This document shows, piece after piece, positions 17,007 through 26,621 of a stretch of 64,000 nt of DNA. The notes beneath the pieces are model-generated. The model was not told the origin of the DNA, ran no database searches, and saw nothing but the letters and a program-made list of their open reading frames with translations. The stretch lies in NCBI RefSeq assembly GCF_007954425.1, contig NZ_CP042345.1, forward strand, positions 1,116,001 to 1,180,000, written 5' to 3'. The stretch's first letter is position 1, and each line of letters opens with the position of its first letter. Source of the DNA: Novosphingobium ginsenosidimutans (GTDB lineage Bacteria > Pseudomonadota > Alphaproteobacteria > Sphingomonadales > Sphingomonadaceae). Made by a program: the position numbers and the translations under genes.

Positions 17007-19421
17007 CTAGAACTGCCGGTTCCAGCTTACCGCCACGCCGCGATCATCGGGCAGGGTCGAATAGTGGCCGGGATCCTTACGGTAGTAGAGGCTGGCCATT
17101 GCCGTCCCGTTCCACAGGCCGCCGCGCCAGACCATTTCGACATCCTGCTCACGCCCCTTCGGAGCGAGCGAGAGCAGCCGCTGTCCATAGATCGGACTAA
17201 GCGTGGTGTAGGAATAGTCGACCGGCAGGTTGAGCGAGAGCCCGCCTCTTTCCACCCGCAGCGGCTGCGAAATCCGCAGGGCCAGGCTGTCGTCTGCGGC
17301 AAAGACCCCGATCCGCTGAGCGTCGAAGGCCCAAGCCGAAGTAATCAACCGCGAGCCGGACGTGATCATTCCGCCCGCCTGTGGCCGCGTGAGCCCGCGG
17401 CGCCAGGCCGCGCCCAGCCGCCAGCCGGGCGAGACCTGCCAGCCCATGCTGGCATCAAGGAACAGGCTGTCGGCGCCGCGCGCGCCGAAGGCCTGGTGGA
17501 ACCGTGCGCCCAGCACCGAATCCTTCTCGATCAGCCAGCTTGCACCCAGTGCTGCATCGAGATCGCCAAAGCGGCGATCGAGCGAAACGCCGAACCGCGA
17601 GGCCGGCACCCCCGGCAGGCGATCTCCGGCAAGGCCAGCCAGGTTGACCCGCGCCGCCGCCTGGGCCGAGCCGCGCTCGGCACTTACCGTCAGGCCCCAG
17701 GGGCCAAGGCTTTCGCGCACGGCAAAGCTGGCCTGGCCCGTCGCCCCGAAGCCCAGATCGTCGAGCGGTGAACGCGCAATCAGGAAAGCCGGTTGGTCGC
17801 GGCCCTGGAGCTGCGCAACGAGCCCATCGGCGCCCTGTTCGAAGGCAAAGCCAATCCGCCGCCCGGGCGCAATCTGCATTACCGCGCGGGCGGCCAGCAC
17901 CCGCGCCTGCTCAGCCTGCTCGCGCGTCAGCCGCAACTGGCCGGTCCATGGGAGCTTGGCAATCCGCCCGGTCGCATCGATCGAAAAGGCCAGCGCCACC
18001 TTGCCGCCGGCCAGCGACAGGTTGCGGCTGTTCGATTCAAGCGCCGGAGCCAGCTTGGGCTGGACCTGCGCCCCGCGCAGGCCGACCGCCAGGTTGAAGC
18101 CATAGGCGCGCTGATAGCCATCGAGCACTACCGTATCGATCGACCCGGCGCGCGGCCCGGCATCGCCCATCGGGCTGGAGGTTACGCCGGTCGTATCGCC
18201 GACCGGGACCGGGATCGCTGTACCGGCAATGCTGGTGGTGCCCTGCGGCGCGAAGGCGGCATTAAGGTCAAGGATGCCGCGGCCAAAAGTTGTATCGGTC
18301 CCGGTTGCCCCGGCATCGCGCGCGGTGCGTAGCAGCAGGTCAACCACCTGCGTGGCCGTCAGGTTGGGGAAGGCCTGAAACAGCAGCGCCGCTGCCCCGG
18401 CAATCTGCGGCGCGGCAAAGCTCGTGCCCGAGAAGACATACTGGAAGCGCTGTCCGCTGGCATCGGTGGTGATCTTGAGCACCCCGTTCTCGTAAACGCA
18501 GCAAACCTTTTCGCCGCGCGCTGAGAGGAACCAGCCGGCTTCGGCTCCGGCCTTGTTGGAGAAGGCCGAGAAGGCATTGTCCTTGTCGACCGAGCCAGCG
18601 ATGATGACATTGCCCGCCCCGGCCTGGCGCAGGCCGGTGGCGAAGGGATCCGGGTTAGTGGGATCGACTGCGGGATCGGTCGAATCGCCATCGTTGCCGG
18701 CGGCAACCACCACTACCACCCCGGCACTGGCGGCCCGGGCCACGGCCTGCCGCAAGCCAGTGCTTGGCGACGAGCCGCCGAGCGAGAGGTTGATAACCTT
18801 CGCTCCGGCCGCAACCGCCCGGTCGACCCCCAGGGCAATCGCCGAATCGGCTAGCTTGCAACCATCCTTGGGATCGTTCGGATCGTTGTTGGCGCAGGTT
18901 CCCGCCGTATCGGCGCGGAACATCGCAATGGTCGAATTGAACGCCAGTCCGACCACGCCGATATTGTCGCGCGCGGCCGCCGCAACCAATGCGACGTTGG
19001 TGCCATGATCGCTGTCCGGGTTGTCGAGTCCGCGGCTTCCGGCAACGTCATCCGAAGCGGAAGCGAGCCGTCCAGCGAACTCCGGGCTGTCGCTGTCGAT
19101 CCCGGTATCGACGATCCCAATCGTAACGCCCCGGCCGCTGTAGCCGGCCGCCCACGGCGTCAGCGCCCCATGCTGGCTTGGACCCGACGAGCGGTTGTAT
19201 TCGCTGGTCAGGAAGCTGGCGCTGGGTGTGGGGGTCGGGGTGGGCGTGGGACTGGTGGTCGGTGTCGGAGACGGGGTGGGAGTTGGCGTCGGAGTCGCGA
19301 TCGGGGTCGGCGTGCTGCCGACCGAGCCGCCGCCACCGCCGCCGCAGGCTGCAACCAGCAAGAACGAGGTCAGGGCTGCAGCGAGATGCCAGCGCGCGAT
19401 GGGACGGGTTGAGAATTGCAT
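17007..19421 (-). CDS. Subtilisin-type (S8) autotransporter protease with lipobox
   Basis: An 804-residue protein from the ATG at 19421 (a longer start at 19451 is possible). A signal peptide ends in the lipobox LVAAC (Cys26) and poly-Gly. A Thr-Pro repeat linker spans about residues 37-67. The peptidase S8 domain (about 90-390) has Asp105 (IVDTGID), His139 (DHGTN) and Ser334 (SGTS). The C-terminal 300 residues resemble an outer-membrane beta-barrel ending in NRQF with a terminal Phe. Such proteins are exported to the cell surface and cut themselves or other proteins. A lipid anchor plus a barrel is unusual, though an AC-GGGG start recurs in alphaproteobacterial autotransporters. Confidence 0.88.
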   Translation of the reverse strand: MQFSTRPIARWHLAAALTSFLLVAACGGGGGGSVGSTPTPIATPTPTPTPSPTPTTSPTPTPTPTPSASFLTSEYNRSSGPSQHGALTPWAAGYSGRGVTIGIVDTGIDSDSPEFAGRLASASDDVAGSRGLDNPDSDHGTNVALVAAAARDNIGVVGLAFNSTIAMFRADTAGTCANNDPNDPKDGCKLADSAIALGVDRAVAAGAKVINLSLGGSSPSTGLRQAVARAASAGVVVVVAAGNDGDSTDPAVDPTNPDPFATGLRQAGAGNVIIAGSVDKDNAFSAFSNKAGAEAGWFLSARGEKVCCVYENGVLKITTDASGQRFQYVFSGTSFAAPQIAGAAALLFQAFPNLTATQVVDLLLRTARDAGATGTDTTFGRGILDLNAAFAPQGTTSIAGTAIPVPVGDTTGVTSSPMGDAGPRAGSIDTVVLDGYQRAYGFNLAVGLRGAQVQPKLAPALESNSRNLSLAGGKVALAFSIDATGRIAKLPWTGQLRLTREQAEQARVLAARAVMQIAPGRRIGFAFEQGADGLVAQLQGRDQPAFLIARSPLDDLGFGATGQASFAVRESLGPWGLTVSAERGSAQAAARVNLAGLAGDRLPGVPASRFGVSLDRRFGDLDAALGASWLIEKDSVLGARFHQAFGARGADSLFLDASMGWQVSPGWRLGAAWRRGLTRPQAGGMITSGSRLITSAWAFDAQRIGVFAADDSLALRISQPLRVERGGLSLNLPVDYSYTTLSPIYGQRLLSLAPKGREQDVEMVWRGGLWNGTAMASLYYRKDPGHYSTLPDDRGVAVSWNRQF

Positions 19422-19568
19422 GCGACCTTGCACTCCGCGGTTCGCCTCCACTTGGCATTATTATAGTTAACGGAGACTTTCTATCCTTGGCTAAGAGCGC
19501 GGCGCTTGCCGCATGGGGGCTGCACGGCTAGGCGCTGAGCCGATACCCTTGCGCCCCGGAGCCGAGCC

Positions 19569-20408
19569 ATGACCGCTGACCTCGCCACTGCCATCGAAGC
19601 CGCCTGGGAACGGCGCGATACCGTAACGCCCGCCAGCGCCGATGTGCGCGCCGTGGTTGAGGCGGCACTCGAGCTGCTCGACAATGGCCAGGCCCGGGTG
19701 GCCGAGCCCGATGGCCAGGGCGGCTGGCAGGTCAACCAGTGGCTCAAGAAGGCCGTGCTGCTGAGCTTCCGGCTGAACGACAACGAAGTCGTGCCGGGCG
19801 GTGCCGCCGGGGCCCCGGCCTTTGACAAGGTACCCTCCAAATTCGCCGGCTGGGGCGAGAACCGCTTTCGCGAAGCCGGCTTCCGCGTTGTCCCCGGCGC
19901 CGTGGTCCGTCGCGGCTCGCATATCGGCAAGGGCGTCGTGCTGATGCCCAGCTTCGTCAACATCGGTGCCCATGTCGGCGATGGAACGATGGTCGATACC
20001 TGGGCCACGGTCGGCTCCTGTGCCCAGATCGGCAAGAACGTGCACCTCTCAGGCGGGGTCGGGATCGGCGGCGTGCTCGAGCCGCTTCAGGCCGGGCCCG
20101 TGGTGATCGAGGACAACTGCTTCATCGGCGCGCGCAGCGAAGTGGTCGAAGGCGTGCGGATCTGCGAAGGGGCCGTTCTCTCGATGGGCGTGTTCATCGG
20201 CGCCTCGACCAAGATCGTCGATCGCGCGACCGGCGAAGTCCATGTCGGGCGGGTGCCGCCCTATGCCGTGGTCGTGCCGGGTTCGATGCCGGGTAAGCCG
20301 CTGCCCGATGGCAGCCCGGGCCCGTCGCTCTACTGTGCCGTGATCGTCAAGACCGTCGACGCCCAGACCCGCGCCAAAACCGCGATCAACGAACTGCTGC
20401 GCGACTAG
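19569..20408 (+). CDS. dapD: 2,3,4,5-tetrahydropyridine-2,6-dicarboxylate N-succinyltransferase
   Basis: A 279-residue left-handed beta-helix acyltransferase. It has a GGAG ribosome site 7 bases before the ATG. Hexapeptide repeats run from about residue 110 to 220 ([47 protein letters not shown]), as in DapD. It transfers succinyl from succinyl-CoA to tetrahydrodipicolinate in lysine/meso-diaminopimelate synthesis. It stands as the first gene of a plus-strand run with a 147-bp upstream gap. Length and N-terminal helical domain match the family. Confidence 0.96.
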   Translation: MTADLATAIEAAWERRDTVTPASADVRAVVEAALELLDNGQARVAEPDGQGGWQVNQWLKKAVLLSFRLNDNEVVPGGAAGAPAFDKVPSKFAGWGENRFREAGFRVVPGAVVRRGSHIGKGVVLMPSFVNIGAHVGDGTMVDTWATVGSCAQIGKNVHLSGGVGIGGVLEPLQAGPVVIEDNCFIGARSEVVEGVRICEGAVLSMGVFIGASTKIVDRATGEVHVGRVPPYAVVVPGSMPGKPLPDGSPGPSLYCAVIVKTVDAQTRAKTAINELLRD

Positions 20409-20419
20409 GCGCGCTGGCT

Positions 20420-21112
20420 ATGAAGCTGCTCGGCCTGATCGGGGGAATGAGCTGGGAAAGCTCGGCCGAGTACTACCGGCTAATCAACCAGGGGGTGCGT
20501 GACCGCGCCGGGCCGAGTGCTTCTGCCCGCTGCCTGCTCTGGTCGTTCGACTTCAGCGAAATCGAGGCGCTGCAGATGGCGGGCGAATGGCAGCGTGCGA
20601 CCGACCTGCTCATCGACGCGGCCCGCCGGCTCGAGGCCTCCGGTTGCACGGCGTTGATGATCTGCACCAACACGATGCACAAGCTGGCCGATGCAGTGCA
20701 GGGGGCGGTCGGCGTTCCGCTGCTGCACATCGCCGATCCCGCTGCGGCGAAAGCCCGGCAGCTGGGTTGCAGGACAATCGGCCTGCTCGGCACGGCCTTC
20801 ACTTTGGAGCAGACGTTCTATCGCGACCGGCTGGCGGCGGCCGGGCTCGACGTTGTCGTCCCGCCGGCCGAGGATCGGTTGGAAGTGCACCGGATTATCT
20901 ACGAAGAGCTGATCGCCGGCATCATCAGCGAGCCTTCGCGCGCAGCGTACCGCGCGATCGCGGTGCGACTGGCGGAGCAAGGGGCCGAGGCCATCATACT
21001 GGGCTGCACCGAGATCGGGCTGCTGCTGAAGGATGGCGATTGCTCGATCCCGCTGCTCGATACGACCGCACTTCATGCCGAAGCCGCGGTCGACTATCTG
21101 CTGGCACCATGA
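20420..21112 (+). CDS. Aspartate/glutamate racemase family protein
   Basis: A 230-residue cofactor-independent racemase fold. LGLIGGMSWESSAEYY at the N-terminus is the family signature, and the two catalytic cysteines are Cys82 (MICTNTMH) and Cys196 (ILGCTEI). It would interconvert L- and D-aspartate or a related amino acid through a two-base thiol mechanism. It starts 11 bp after dapD and overlaps the next gene by 4 bp (ATGA). The YgeA-like sequence suggests broad amino-acid racemase activity; D-amino acids for peptidoglycan would fit the dapD neighbour, but this is inference. Confidence 0.9.
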   Translation: MKLLGLIGGMSWESSAEYYRLINQGVRDRAGPSASARCLLWSFDFSEIEALQMAGEWQRATDLLIDAARRLEASGCTALMICTNTMHKLADAVQGAVGVPLLHIADPAAAKARQLGCRTIGLLGTAFTLEQTFYRDRLAAAGLDVVVPPAEDRLEVHRIIYEELIAGIISEPSRAAYRAIAVRLAEQGAEAIILGCTEIGLLLKDGDCSIPLLDTTALHAEAAVDYLLAP

Positions 21113-21546
21113 GCCAGAACCTGTTCCTGCAATTCGCCGTATCGTCACTGATGGTGGTGTTCTGCGTCGTAATCCACGGGCTGGGCCTGTTTGGGCTTAA
21201 CCGGGCGCTGCGCACGGAGGCCTCGATCGAACGGCTGCAACGCATTGATCCACTCTCGCCGCGCGGCACGGCTTTCACTCTGGTCGTCGTAATCGCCATG
21301 CTGGCGCTTCACGGAATCGAGATCTGGCTGTTTGCGCTGGCCTACATCGTGCTCGGCGCGATCCCGCAGCTTGAACCGGCGCTCTATTTCTCGACCATCA
21401 GCTATTCCACTGTGGGCTACAACGATCTGCACATGGCACCCGACTGGCGTTTGCTGGGTGCCTTTGAGTCGGTGTTGGGAATCTTCCTGCTTGGCTGGTC
21501 GACGGCCTTCTTCTTCCGCATGATCGGGCGGATCGACCCGCACTAG
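21109..21546 (+). CDS. Small two-helix ion channel-like membrane protein
   Basis: A 145-residue membrane protein with hydrophobic segments at about 8-32, 55-82 and 115-138. Between the last two lies a pore-loop-like stretch, [12 protein letters not shown], with TVGYND at 101-106, very close to the K+ selectivity filter TVGYGD. This matches the Ion_trans_2 family; Gly to Asn at the fifth position may change selectivity. It starts inside the racemase stop (ATGA). Its stop overlaps the convergent dipeptidase stop within CTAG. No ligand- or NAD-binding domain is attached. Confidence 0.75.
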   Translation: MSQNLFLQFAVSSLMVVFCVVIHGLGLFGLNRALRTEASIERLQRIDPLSPRGTAFTLVVVIAMLALHGIEIWLFALAYIVLGAIPQLEPALYFSTISYSTVGYNDLHMAPDWRLLGAFESVLGIFLLGWSTAFFFRMIGRIDPH

Positions 21547-22799
21547 AAAGATACCGGGTTCTCGATCGGCGCGTCACCCTTGCGAGAAGCCGCATAGGCT
21601 TCGGCCGCTTTCATCACCCGCATCATGTTGCGGCTGGCCAGGCCTTCCAGTTCGGCCTGGGTCCAGCCGCGCCGCGCCAGTTCGACGAACAGCGCGGGAT
21701 AGGTCGAAACGTCTTCCATCCCGGCCACTGTGGTCTCAATCCCGTCATAGTCCCCGCCCAGGCCAACGGCATCCGCTCCGGCCAGCTTGCGGATGTGATC
21801 AAGGTGATCGGCCACGTCCTTGAGTGAGCCGATCGGTGCCGGATTGGCCTTGACCCAGGCAGACAAGGCATCCGCCGCCACCTTGGGCTGGCCGATATGA
21901 AGCGCCTTCAGCCGCGCTTCCTCGGTCGCACGCTGCACGTTCCACTGCCGCGTCGCCTCGACCACATAGGCCGGATAGGCGTTGACCATCACGATCCCGC
22001 CATTGGCCTTCAGCCGCGCCAGTACGGCATCGGGCACGTTGCGCGGGTGGCTGTTGACCGCCAGCGCATTCGAGTGGCTGAAGATCACCGGCGCCTTGGC
22101 GACATCGAGCGCGTCCATCATCGTAGCCTCGCTGACATGGCTAAGATCGACCAGCATGCCGAGCCGCTGCATCTCGCGCACCACGTCGCGGCCGAAGTCG
22201 GTCAGGCCGTCATGCACCGGGGCGTCGGTGGCGGCATCTGCCCAGGCGGTATTCTTGAAATGGGTCAGCGTCATGTAGCGCGCGCCCAGTTCGTACATCT
22301 GGCGCAGCACGGCCAGGCTGCCCCCGATCGAGTGGCCCCCCTCCATCCCCATCAGCGAGGCGATCTTGCCCGCCTTCATCGCCTTGGCGACGCAGTCGGA
22401 TGTGACACAGAGCTGCATGTCGGCCGCGTTGCGGGCGACCAGTCGCTTGGTCACGTCGATCTGCTCAAGTGTTGCCTGGACCGCCTGCTGGTCGTTAAGA
22501 TTGGCCGAGACATAAACCGACCAGAACTGCGCTCCGACCTTGCCCGCCCGCAAGCGCTGGAGGTCGGTCTGCATCGCCGCCACGTTCTTGGCCGGATCGG
22601 CGGTGCCAGCCGTATCCGCAAAGCTGAAATCGCCGAGCACGTTTTTGCGCCGGTCACGCAGCTGTTCAGGCACGTCGTTGTGTCCGTCCCACACCGGCGC
22701 GGCCTTGAGCGCGGCGGCGGCGACCGCCTCCGGGCTTTGCGCGGCAAGCGGCGCGGCGAAAGCCAGAAGCGAGGCGGCGAGCAACAGATGGTGGCGCAT
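21543..22799 (-). CDS. Exported membrane dipeptidase (peptidase M19)
   Basis: A 418-residue renal-dipeptidase-like metallopeptidase, starting at the ATG at 22799, which gives a clean signal peptide ([20 protein letters not shown], cut after AQ). Zinc-binding elements include [20 protein letters not shown] (bridging Glu), [10 protein letters not shown] and FSHSNA, then VGLGGDYDG near the end. It would cleave dipeptides, including those with a D-residue at the C-terminus, in the periplasm. A D-amino-acid racemase lies next door on the opposite strand, so the two could share D-amino-acid metabolism. Confidence 0.92.
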   Translation of the reverse strand: MRHHLLLAASLLAFAAPLAAQSPEAVAAAALKAAPVWDGHNDVPEQLRDRRKNVLGDFSFADTAGTADPAKNVAAMQTDLQRLRAGKVGAQFWSVYVSANLNDQQAVQATLEQIDVTKRLVARNAADMQLCVTSDCVAKAMKAGKIASLMGMEGGHSIGGSLAVLRQMYELGARYMTLTHFKNTAWADAATDAPVHDGLTDFGRDVVREMQRLGMLVDLSHVSEATMMDALDVAKAPVIFSHSNALAVNSHPRNVPDAVLARLKANGGIVMVNAYPAYVVEATRQWNVQRATEEARLKALHIGQPKVAADALSAWVKANPAPIGSLKDVADHLDHIRKLAGADAVGLGGDYDGIETTVAGMEDVSTYPALFVELARRGWTQAELEGLASRNMMRVMKAAEAYAASRKGDAPIENPVSF

Positions 22800-22924
22800 G
22801 GGGTTCCTGTGGACTGTTTGGCGCCAGCCTAGCCGAGCCGCTCCGGCGATCAACCCTTGGCTGCGCCGGGGCGAAGGGGATCAGCGCTTGCGCGCGGCTA
22901 CAAACCATGCTGGCAGGAACAGCG

Positions 22925-23680
22925 ATGGACCTGCTCGCCGATCCCGCTACCCTTGCCCTCGCCGTACTGGCCGTTGCTATCCTCGGTCTCGCCAAGGGCG
23001 GGTTCTCGGGACTGGGCGTACTGGGAACACCACTGCTGGCCCTCGCGCTGCCACCAGCCGTCGCGGCGGCGGTGTTGCTGCCCGTGCTGCTGGTGCAGGA
23101 TGTGGTCAGCGTCTGGTCGTTCCGCCACCACTGGAGCGGCTGGATCGTCGCCTGGATGCTGCCGGGAGCGGCGGTAGGTGTTGCGCTCGGCACGTTCCTC
23201 GCCGCTTCGGTGCCGGAGGAGCGGCTGCTGCTGGTCCTCGGCCTGCTGACGCTGACCTTCGGGCTTTACCGCCTGTGGCTTGAGCGTGGCGGGCGGATTG
23301 TCGCGCCGTCGGATTCGCCCGGCTGGGTCGGCACGCTGTTCGGCATAGGGGTCGGTTTCACCAGCCAGGTCGCCCATGCCGGCGGGCCGCCGTTCCAGAT
23401 CTGGGTCACCCCGCGCCGCCTGCCGCATGAAACTTACGTCGGCACCAGCTCGATCGTCTTTGCAGCGGTCAACTGGATGAAGGTGCCAAGCTACATCGCA
23501 CTTGGCTCGCTCAACCGCCAGACCCTCACTGCCGCGGCGCTGCTGATGCCGCTGGCGATAGTCAGCACGATTGGCGCAGTCCGCCTGATCCGGCGGATGG
23601 ATACCGCGCGGTTCTATACGCTGATCTATGTGCTGATGGTGCTGCTTGGCGCCAAACTGACCTGGGACGGCCTGGGCTAG
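22925..23680 (+). CDS. TauE/SafE family sulfite/anion exporter-like permease
   Basis: A 251-residue inner-membrane protein with about 7-8 hydrophobic helices. [20 protein letters not shown] in the first helices and [18 protein letters not shown] in the second half are the twin TauE/SafE signatures. I start it at the ATG at 22925, preceded by AGGAA; a start 18 bases earlier is possible. Family members move sulfite, sulfoacetate or other organosulfonates or anions. No sulfur-metabolism gene is adjacent, so substrate is open. Confidence 0.88.
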   Translation: MDLLADPATLALAVLAVAILGLAKGGFSGLGVLGTPLLALALPPAVAAAVLLPVLLVQDVVSVWSFRHHWSGWIVAWMLPGAAVGVALGTFLAASVPEERLLLVLGLLTLTFGLYRLWLERGGRIVAPSDSPGWVGTLFGIGVGFTSQVAHAGGPPFQIWVTPRRLPHETYVGTSSIVFAAVNWMKVPSYIALGSLNRQTLTAAALLMPLAIVSTIGAVRLIRRMDTARFYTLIYVLMVLLGAKLTWDGLG

Positions 23681-23686
23681 AAAACT

Positions 23687-23763
<77 letters not shown>

Positions 23764-23881
23764 CGAAGCAGGGCGAGCGGTTAGCAGCACGGCGACGCTT
23801 GCGCCAGCGCATTTTCGGACCGCAGCGCCGAGGCGCCCGAATTAGCGATTTGGCAAGGGCGTTTGGCTATCACCGCTATCC

Positions 23882-24319
23882 ATGAACGCACAGCCGCCAT
23901 TCTTCAACCCGCCGAAGGGATCGCCGCCGGTTCTCGTGCCGGGGTCGGGCCGGGCCGAGTTCGGCCAGGCCTCGGCCAGCACGATGGGCATGAAGTGGGC
24001 GGCGCTGCACGATGCAGCTGGCGTGGTGGCGGTGCTGGCCGGACTGGCGGCCGAGCCGATGCAGCCCGAGGTCCGCAATTTCCCTGCGATCATGCGTGAT
24101 GTCGCCGGCTGGCGCCGCAATCTGGCCGAACAGGGCATTGCCGATCTGGCCGCGATCATGGAACCCGGCCTTGCCGCGCTGCTGGCGGTCCAGGCCCGGG
24201 GCGTGAGCCCGAGCACGGCCGCGCTGGCACTGTGGCAGGAATTTCAGGCCGCGCGCGCCGGGTTGCTGATGCTTGTCCCGCCACCTGAAGAGGTTCCGCC
24301 GCCGCTCCGGTTTGCTTGA
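23882..24319 (+). CDS. Hypothetical protein (145 aa), phasin-like composition
   Basis: Not recognised. The N-terminus is Pro-rich and disordered (MNAQPPFFNPPKGSPPV); the rest is predicted mainly helical, Ala-rich (WAALHDAAGVVAVLAGLAAE, LAALLAVQARG), and the C-terminus is again Pro-rich (VPPPEEVPPP). No signal peptide or metal motif is visible. It is the first of two plus-strand genes before mmcB, with 39 bp between them. Codon use is like its neighbours, so it is probably real. Confidence 0.6.
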   Translation: MNAQPPFFNPPKGSPPVLVPGSGRAEFGQASASTMGMKWAALHDAAGVVAVLAGLAAEPMQPEVRNFPAIMRDVAGWRRNLAEQGIADLAAIMEPGLAALLAVQARGVSPSTAALALWQEFQAARAGLLMLVPPPEEVPPPLRFA

Positions 24320-24358
24320 GCGCTTGCACGGTTCCCGGTCTGTTCCTATGCTTCGGCC

Positions 24359-24847
24359 ATGACCGGAGCCGCGATTCCCGCAATTGTTGATGCTGAGCTG
24401 AAGGCAGCACAAACGGTTGCCCGCGGTATCTGCCGGCTATTTGCCCGCAATGACATCTGGTGTCTGCCCGAAATGCCGCTGCGCTCCAACCGCCGCGCCG
24501 ACCTGATGGGAATCGATGCCAAGGGCCACCTCGTGATCGTCGAGATCAAGGTCAGCAAGGCCGATCTGTTGGGCGATGCCAAGTGGCCCGATTACCTGGA
24601 TCATTGCGACCGGTTCTATTGGGGTCTTGCCGCCCATCTCGACCGCGCCTGCATGGAGACCGAGGCCTTCCGCCCCGAACGCTGCGGGTTGATCGTGGCC
24701 GATGGCTATGATGCCGAGATCCTGCGTCCCGCGCCAACAGTCCCGCTTAACGCCGCGCGCCGCAAGGCCGAGGTGGAGCGGCTGGCGCGTGCGGCGCTGC
24801 GCCGCCAGCAAGGCTTGGTCGATCCGGCGGGCTACGACTGGGGTTGA
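24359..24847 (+). CDS. mmcB: MmcB-type DNA repair putative endonuclease
   Basis: A 162-residue protein with a PD-(D/E)xK-like core: Glu38 ([10 protein letters not shown]), Asp48 (RRADLMGID), then Glu62-x-Lys64 ([15 protein letters not shown]). [16 protein letters not shown] follows. This is the MmcB family of alphaproteobacteria, reported in Caulobacter as part of DNA-damage tolerance. Its end overlaps the convergent DUF1289 gene by 16 bp. No LexA box was found by eye in the 39-bp upstream gap. Confidence 0.85.
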   Translation: MTGAAIPAIVDAELKAAQTVARGICRLFARNDIWCLPEMPLRSNRRADLMGIDAKGHLVIVEIKVSKADLLGDAKWPDYLDHCDRFYWGLAAHLDRACMETEAFRPERCGLIVADGYDAEILRPAPTVPLNAARRKAEVERLARAALRRQQGLVDPAGYDWG

Positions 24848-25005
24848 TGCCGGTCCTTGAGCTTGCGCAGGATTGCGTGCTTGTCTTGCGGACGCAGCAT
24901 CGGCCAGTCGGCAATTTCCCCCAGCGTGCGCTTGCAGCCCAGGCACCAGCCGGTGGAATGGTCGATCCGGCAGGTCCCGTCGCAGGGCGAATCGGGTCCG
25001 CGCAT
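24832..25005 (-). CDS. DUF1289 small cysteine-rich protein
   Basis: A 57-residue protein begun at the ATG at 25005 ([16 protein letters not shown]). The four-cysteine pattern C-x3-C, then C-x2-C ([13 protein letters not shown]) defines DUF1289, probably a small zinc- or iron-binding module. It follows the M20 peptidase by 11 bp on the same strand and overlaps mmcB convergently by 16 bp. Function is unknown in the family. Confidence 0.85.
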   Translation of the reverse strand: MRGPDSPCDGTCRIDHSTGWCLGCKRTLGEIADWPMLRPQDKHAILRKLKDRHQPQS

Positions 25006-25016
25006 CGCGCTGGTTC

Positions 25017-26345
25017 CTAGCGCTTGACCGCCGGCTCGCGCGACAGGCGCGTCATCAGCAGCGCCGCACGCTTGGCCTGGCGCCACAGGCTGGGGACATC
25101 GACCGTCTCGGCCGCCGTGTGATCGCCCTCGCTGGCCGGGCCAAGCCCGACCAGGCTATCGACATCGGCGGCGACGAAGCTGACATCGCCCGCACCGCGC
25201 TTCAGCGGATCGAGTGCGGCCATCTCAGGCAGGCCGAGCGTGGCGTTGACGCCATTGAGCTTGGCCAGCAGCGCGCGGTTGCCTTCAGTTGGCGCCATCG
25301 GCGGGTACTTGTCTTCGAACACCAGGGTTGCCGTGCCGCCATTGAACGGCCGCGCGACAATCTCGCGCATCTTGGCTTCGGTCCGCTGGATCGATTCGCG
25401 AGTCAGGGCGCGGACATCTCCCATGGCCACCGCTACGCCGGGGATGATATTGGTCTTGCCGGTCGCCTCGGCATTGGCACCGCTCGCTGCGATCGAAGCA
25501 CTGGCCCCGCCGGCCACCATGCCCACGTTAAAGGTCAGGTTCGGTTCCGGCAGCTCCTTGCGAAAAGCGGCGAGGATTTGCGCGAGCGGGTAGATCGCGC
25601 CTTCCCCGGCCCGCTCCGAGAAGATCCCGCTGGAGTGACCGCTGCGGGCAGTCACGGTAACTTTCCAGTTGCCCGCCGAGCGCCGGGCGATCGAGCCCAT
25701 GTCTTTTCCGTCTTCCTGGCTCAAACCTTCGAAGTCGAGCGCCGCATCGGCCCGCTTGCCCGCCGCGATCAGGTCGGCGCGCGCGATCGAGAGCGGCAGG
25801 CCGGCTTCTTCTTCGTCCCCGGTCAGAACGATCTCGATATTCGCATCCTTGAGCGTACCCGCCTTGTGCATGGCGCGCAGCGCCGCAAGCATGGCGATCA
25901 CCCCGCCCTTGTCGTCGGCGGCGCCGGGGCCTTTGACCTTGTCGGCACTGATCCGCTCGAACTTCTGGAATGGGTGGTCCAGCTCGAACACCGTATCGAG
26001 GTGCCCGATCAGCAGCAGTCGCTTGGTGCCTTTCTTTCCCTTATGCTCGGCAATGAAGTGGCCGGCACGGCCAACGGCGGACTGATCGACCCAGCGCACG
26101 GTAAAGCCCAGCGCTTCGAATTCGGGCACCAGCATATCATGCACGGCGCGAACGCCTTTGACGTTGCGGGTACCGCTGTTCTGGTTGACCAGCTTTTCCA
26201 GCAGCGCGAGGTGGCGCGCCTGTTCAGCATCGACCGTCGCGATCATCACCTGTTCGGCCTTGCTCGGCGGCGCGGCCAGCAGCGGGGCGGGAAGAACCAG
26301 GGCGGCGATCAGCGCGGCGGGCGCGAGCAAGTGACGTGTCAGCAT
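25017..26345 (-). CDS. Exported M20 family metallopeptidase (carboxypeptidase G2-like)
   Basis: A 442-residue enzyme from the ATG at 26345, giving a signal peptide ([19 protein letters not shown], then LLAAP); the open frame extends further upstream without family similarity. Zinc-site motifs are [23 protein letters not shown] and [11 protein letters not shown], with a C-terminal [12 protein letters not shown] dimerisation domain containing SGHSSGIF lies between. It is probably a periplasmic glutamate carboxypeptidase or aminoacylase. The gene is divergent from rhlE across a 276-bp gap. Confidence 0.9.
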   Translation of the reverse strand: MLTRHLLAPAALIAALVLPAPLLAAPPSKAEQVMIATVDAEQARHLALLEKLVNQNSGTRNVKGVRAVHDMLVPEFEALGFTVRWVDQSAVGRAGHFIAEHKGKKGTKRLLLIGHLDTVFELDHPFQKFERISADKVKGPGAADDKGGVIAMLAALRAMHKAGTLKDANIEIVLTGDEEEAGLPLSIARADLIAAGKRADAALDFEGLSQEDGKDMGSIARRSAGNWKVTVTARSGHSSGIFSERAGEGAIYPLAQILAAFRKELPEPNLTFNVGMVAGGASASIAASGANAEATGKTNIIPGVAVAMGDVRALTRESIQRTEAKMREIVARPFNGGTATLVFEDKYPPMAPTEGNRALLAKLNGVNATLGLPEMAALDPLKRGAGDVSFVAADVDSLVGLGPASEGDHTAAETVDVPSLWRQAKRAALLMTRLSREPAVKR

Positions 26346-26621
26346 GGCCGCACCCTGCCAAAGCCCTGTCCTGGGTGCCAGCGCAATTTTCTTGCTTTTT
26401 GTTGCAATGCAAACTAGAGGACGCCTTGCAATCGGCGCGTGGGCCCTGTTTCCACCGCAGTTCCGGCAGCGTGAGGTCACCGTTTCCACGGAAGACTTGC
26501 CCGAACGTACGATCGCCGCATTCGCTGAAGCTTCCTCTTTCACGCAGGGTCGCATCGAACGACACCTTGCTTCGCATGGCGGGATCATTCCGTCTGCGCC
26601 GCTTCATATTGAAGAGATTTT
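26346..26621. other. Divergent intergenic region upstream of the M20 peptidase and rhlE genes
   Basis: This 276-bp stretch separates two divergent genes and should hold both promoters. A plus-strand frame of 93 codons crosses it, but shows no family resemblance and overlaps the rhlE start. A long 5' leader for a DEAD-box helicase would suit cold-responsive control, but I see no cold-box or riboswitch by eye. A GAAGAG ribosome site sits 7 bases before rhlE. Confidence 0.5.
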
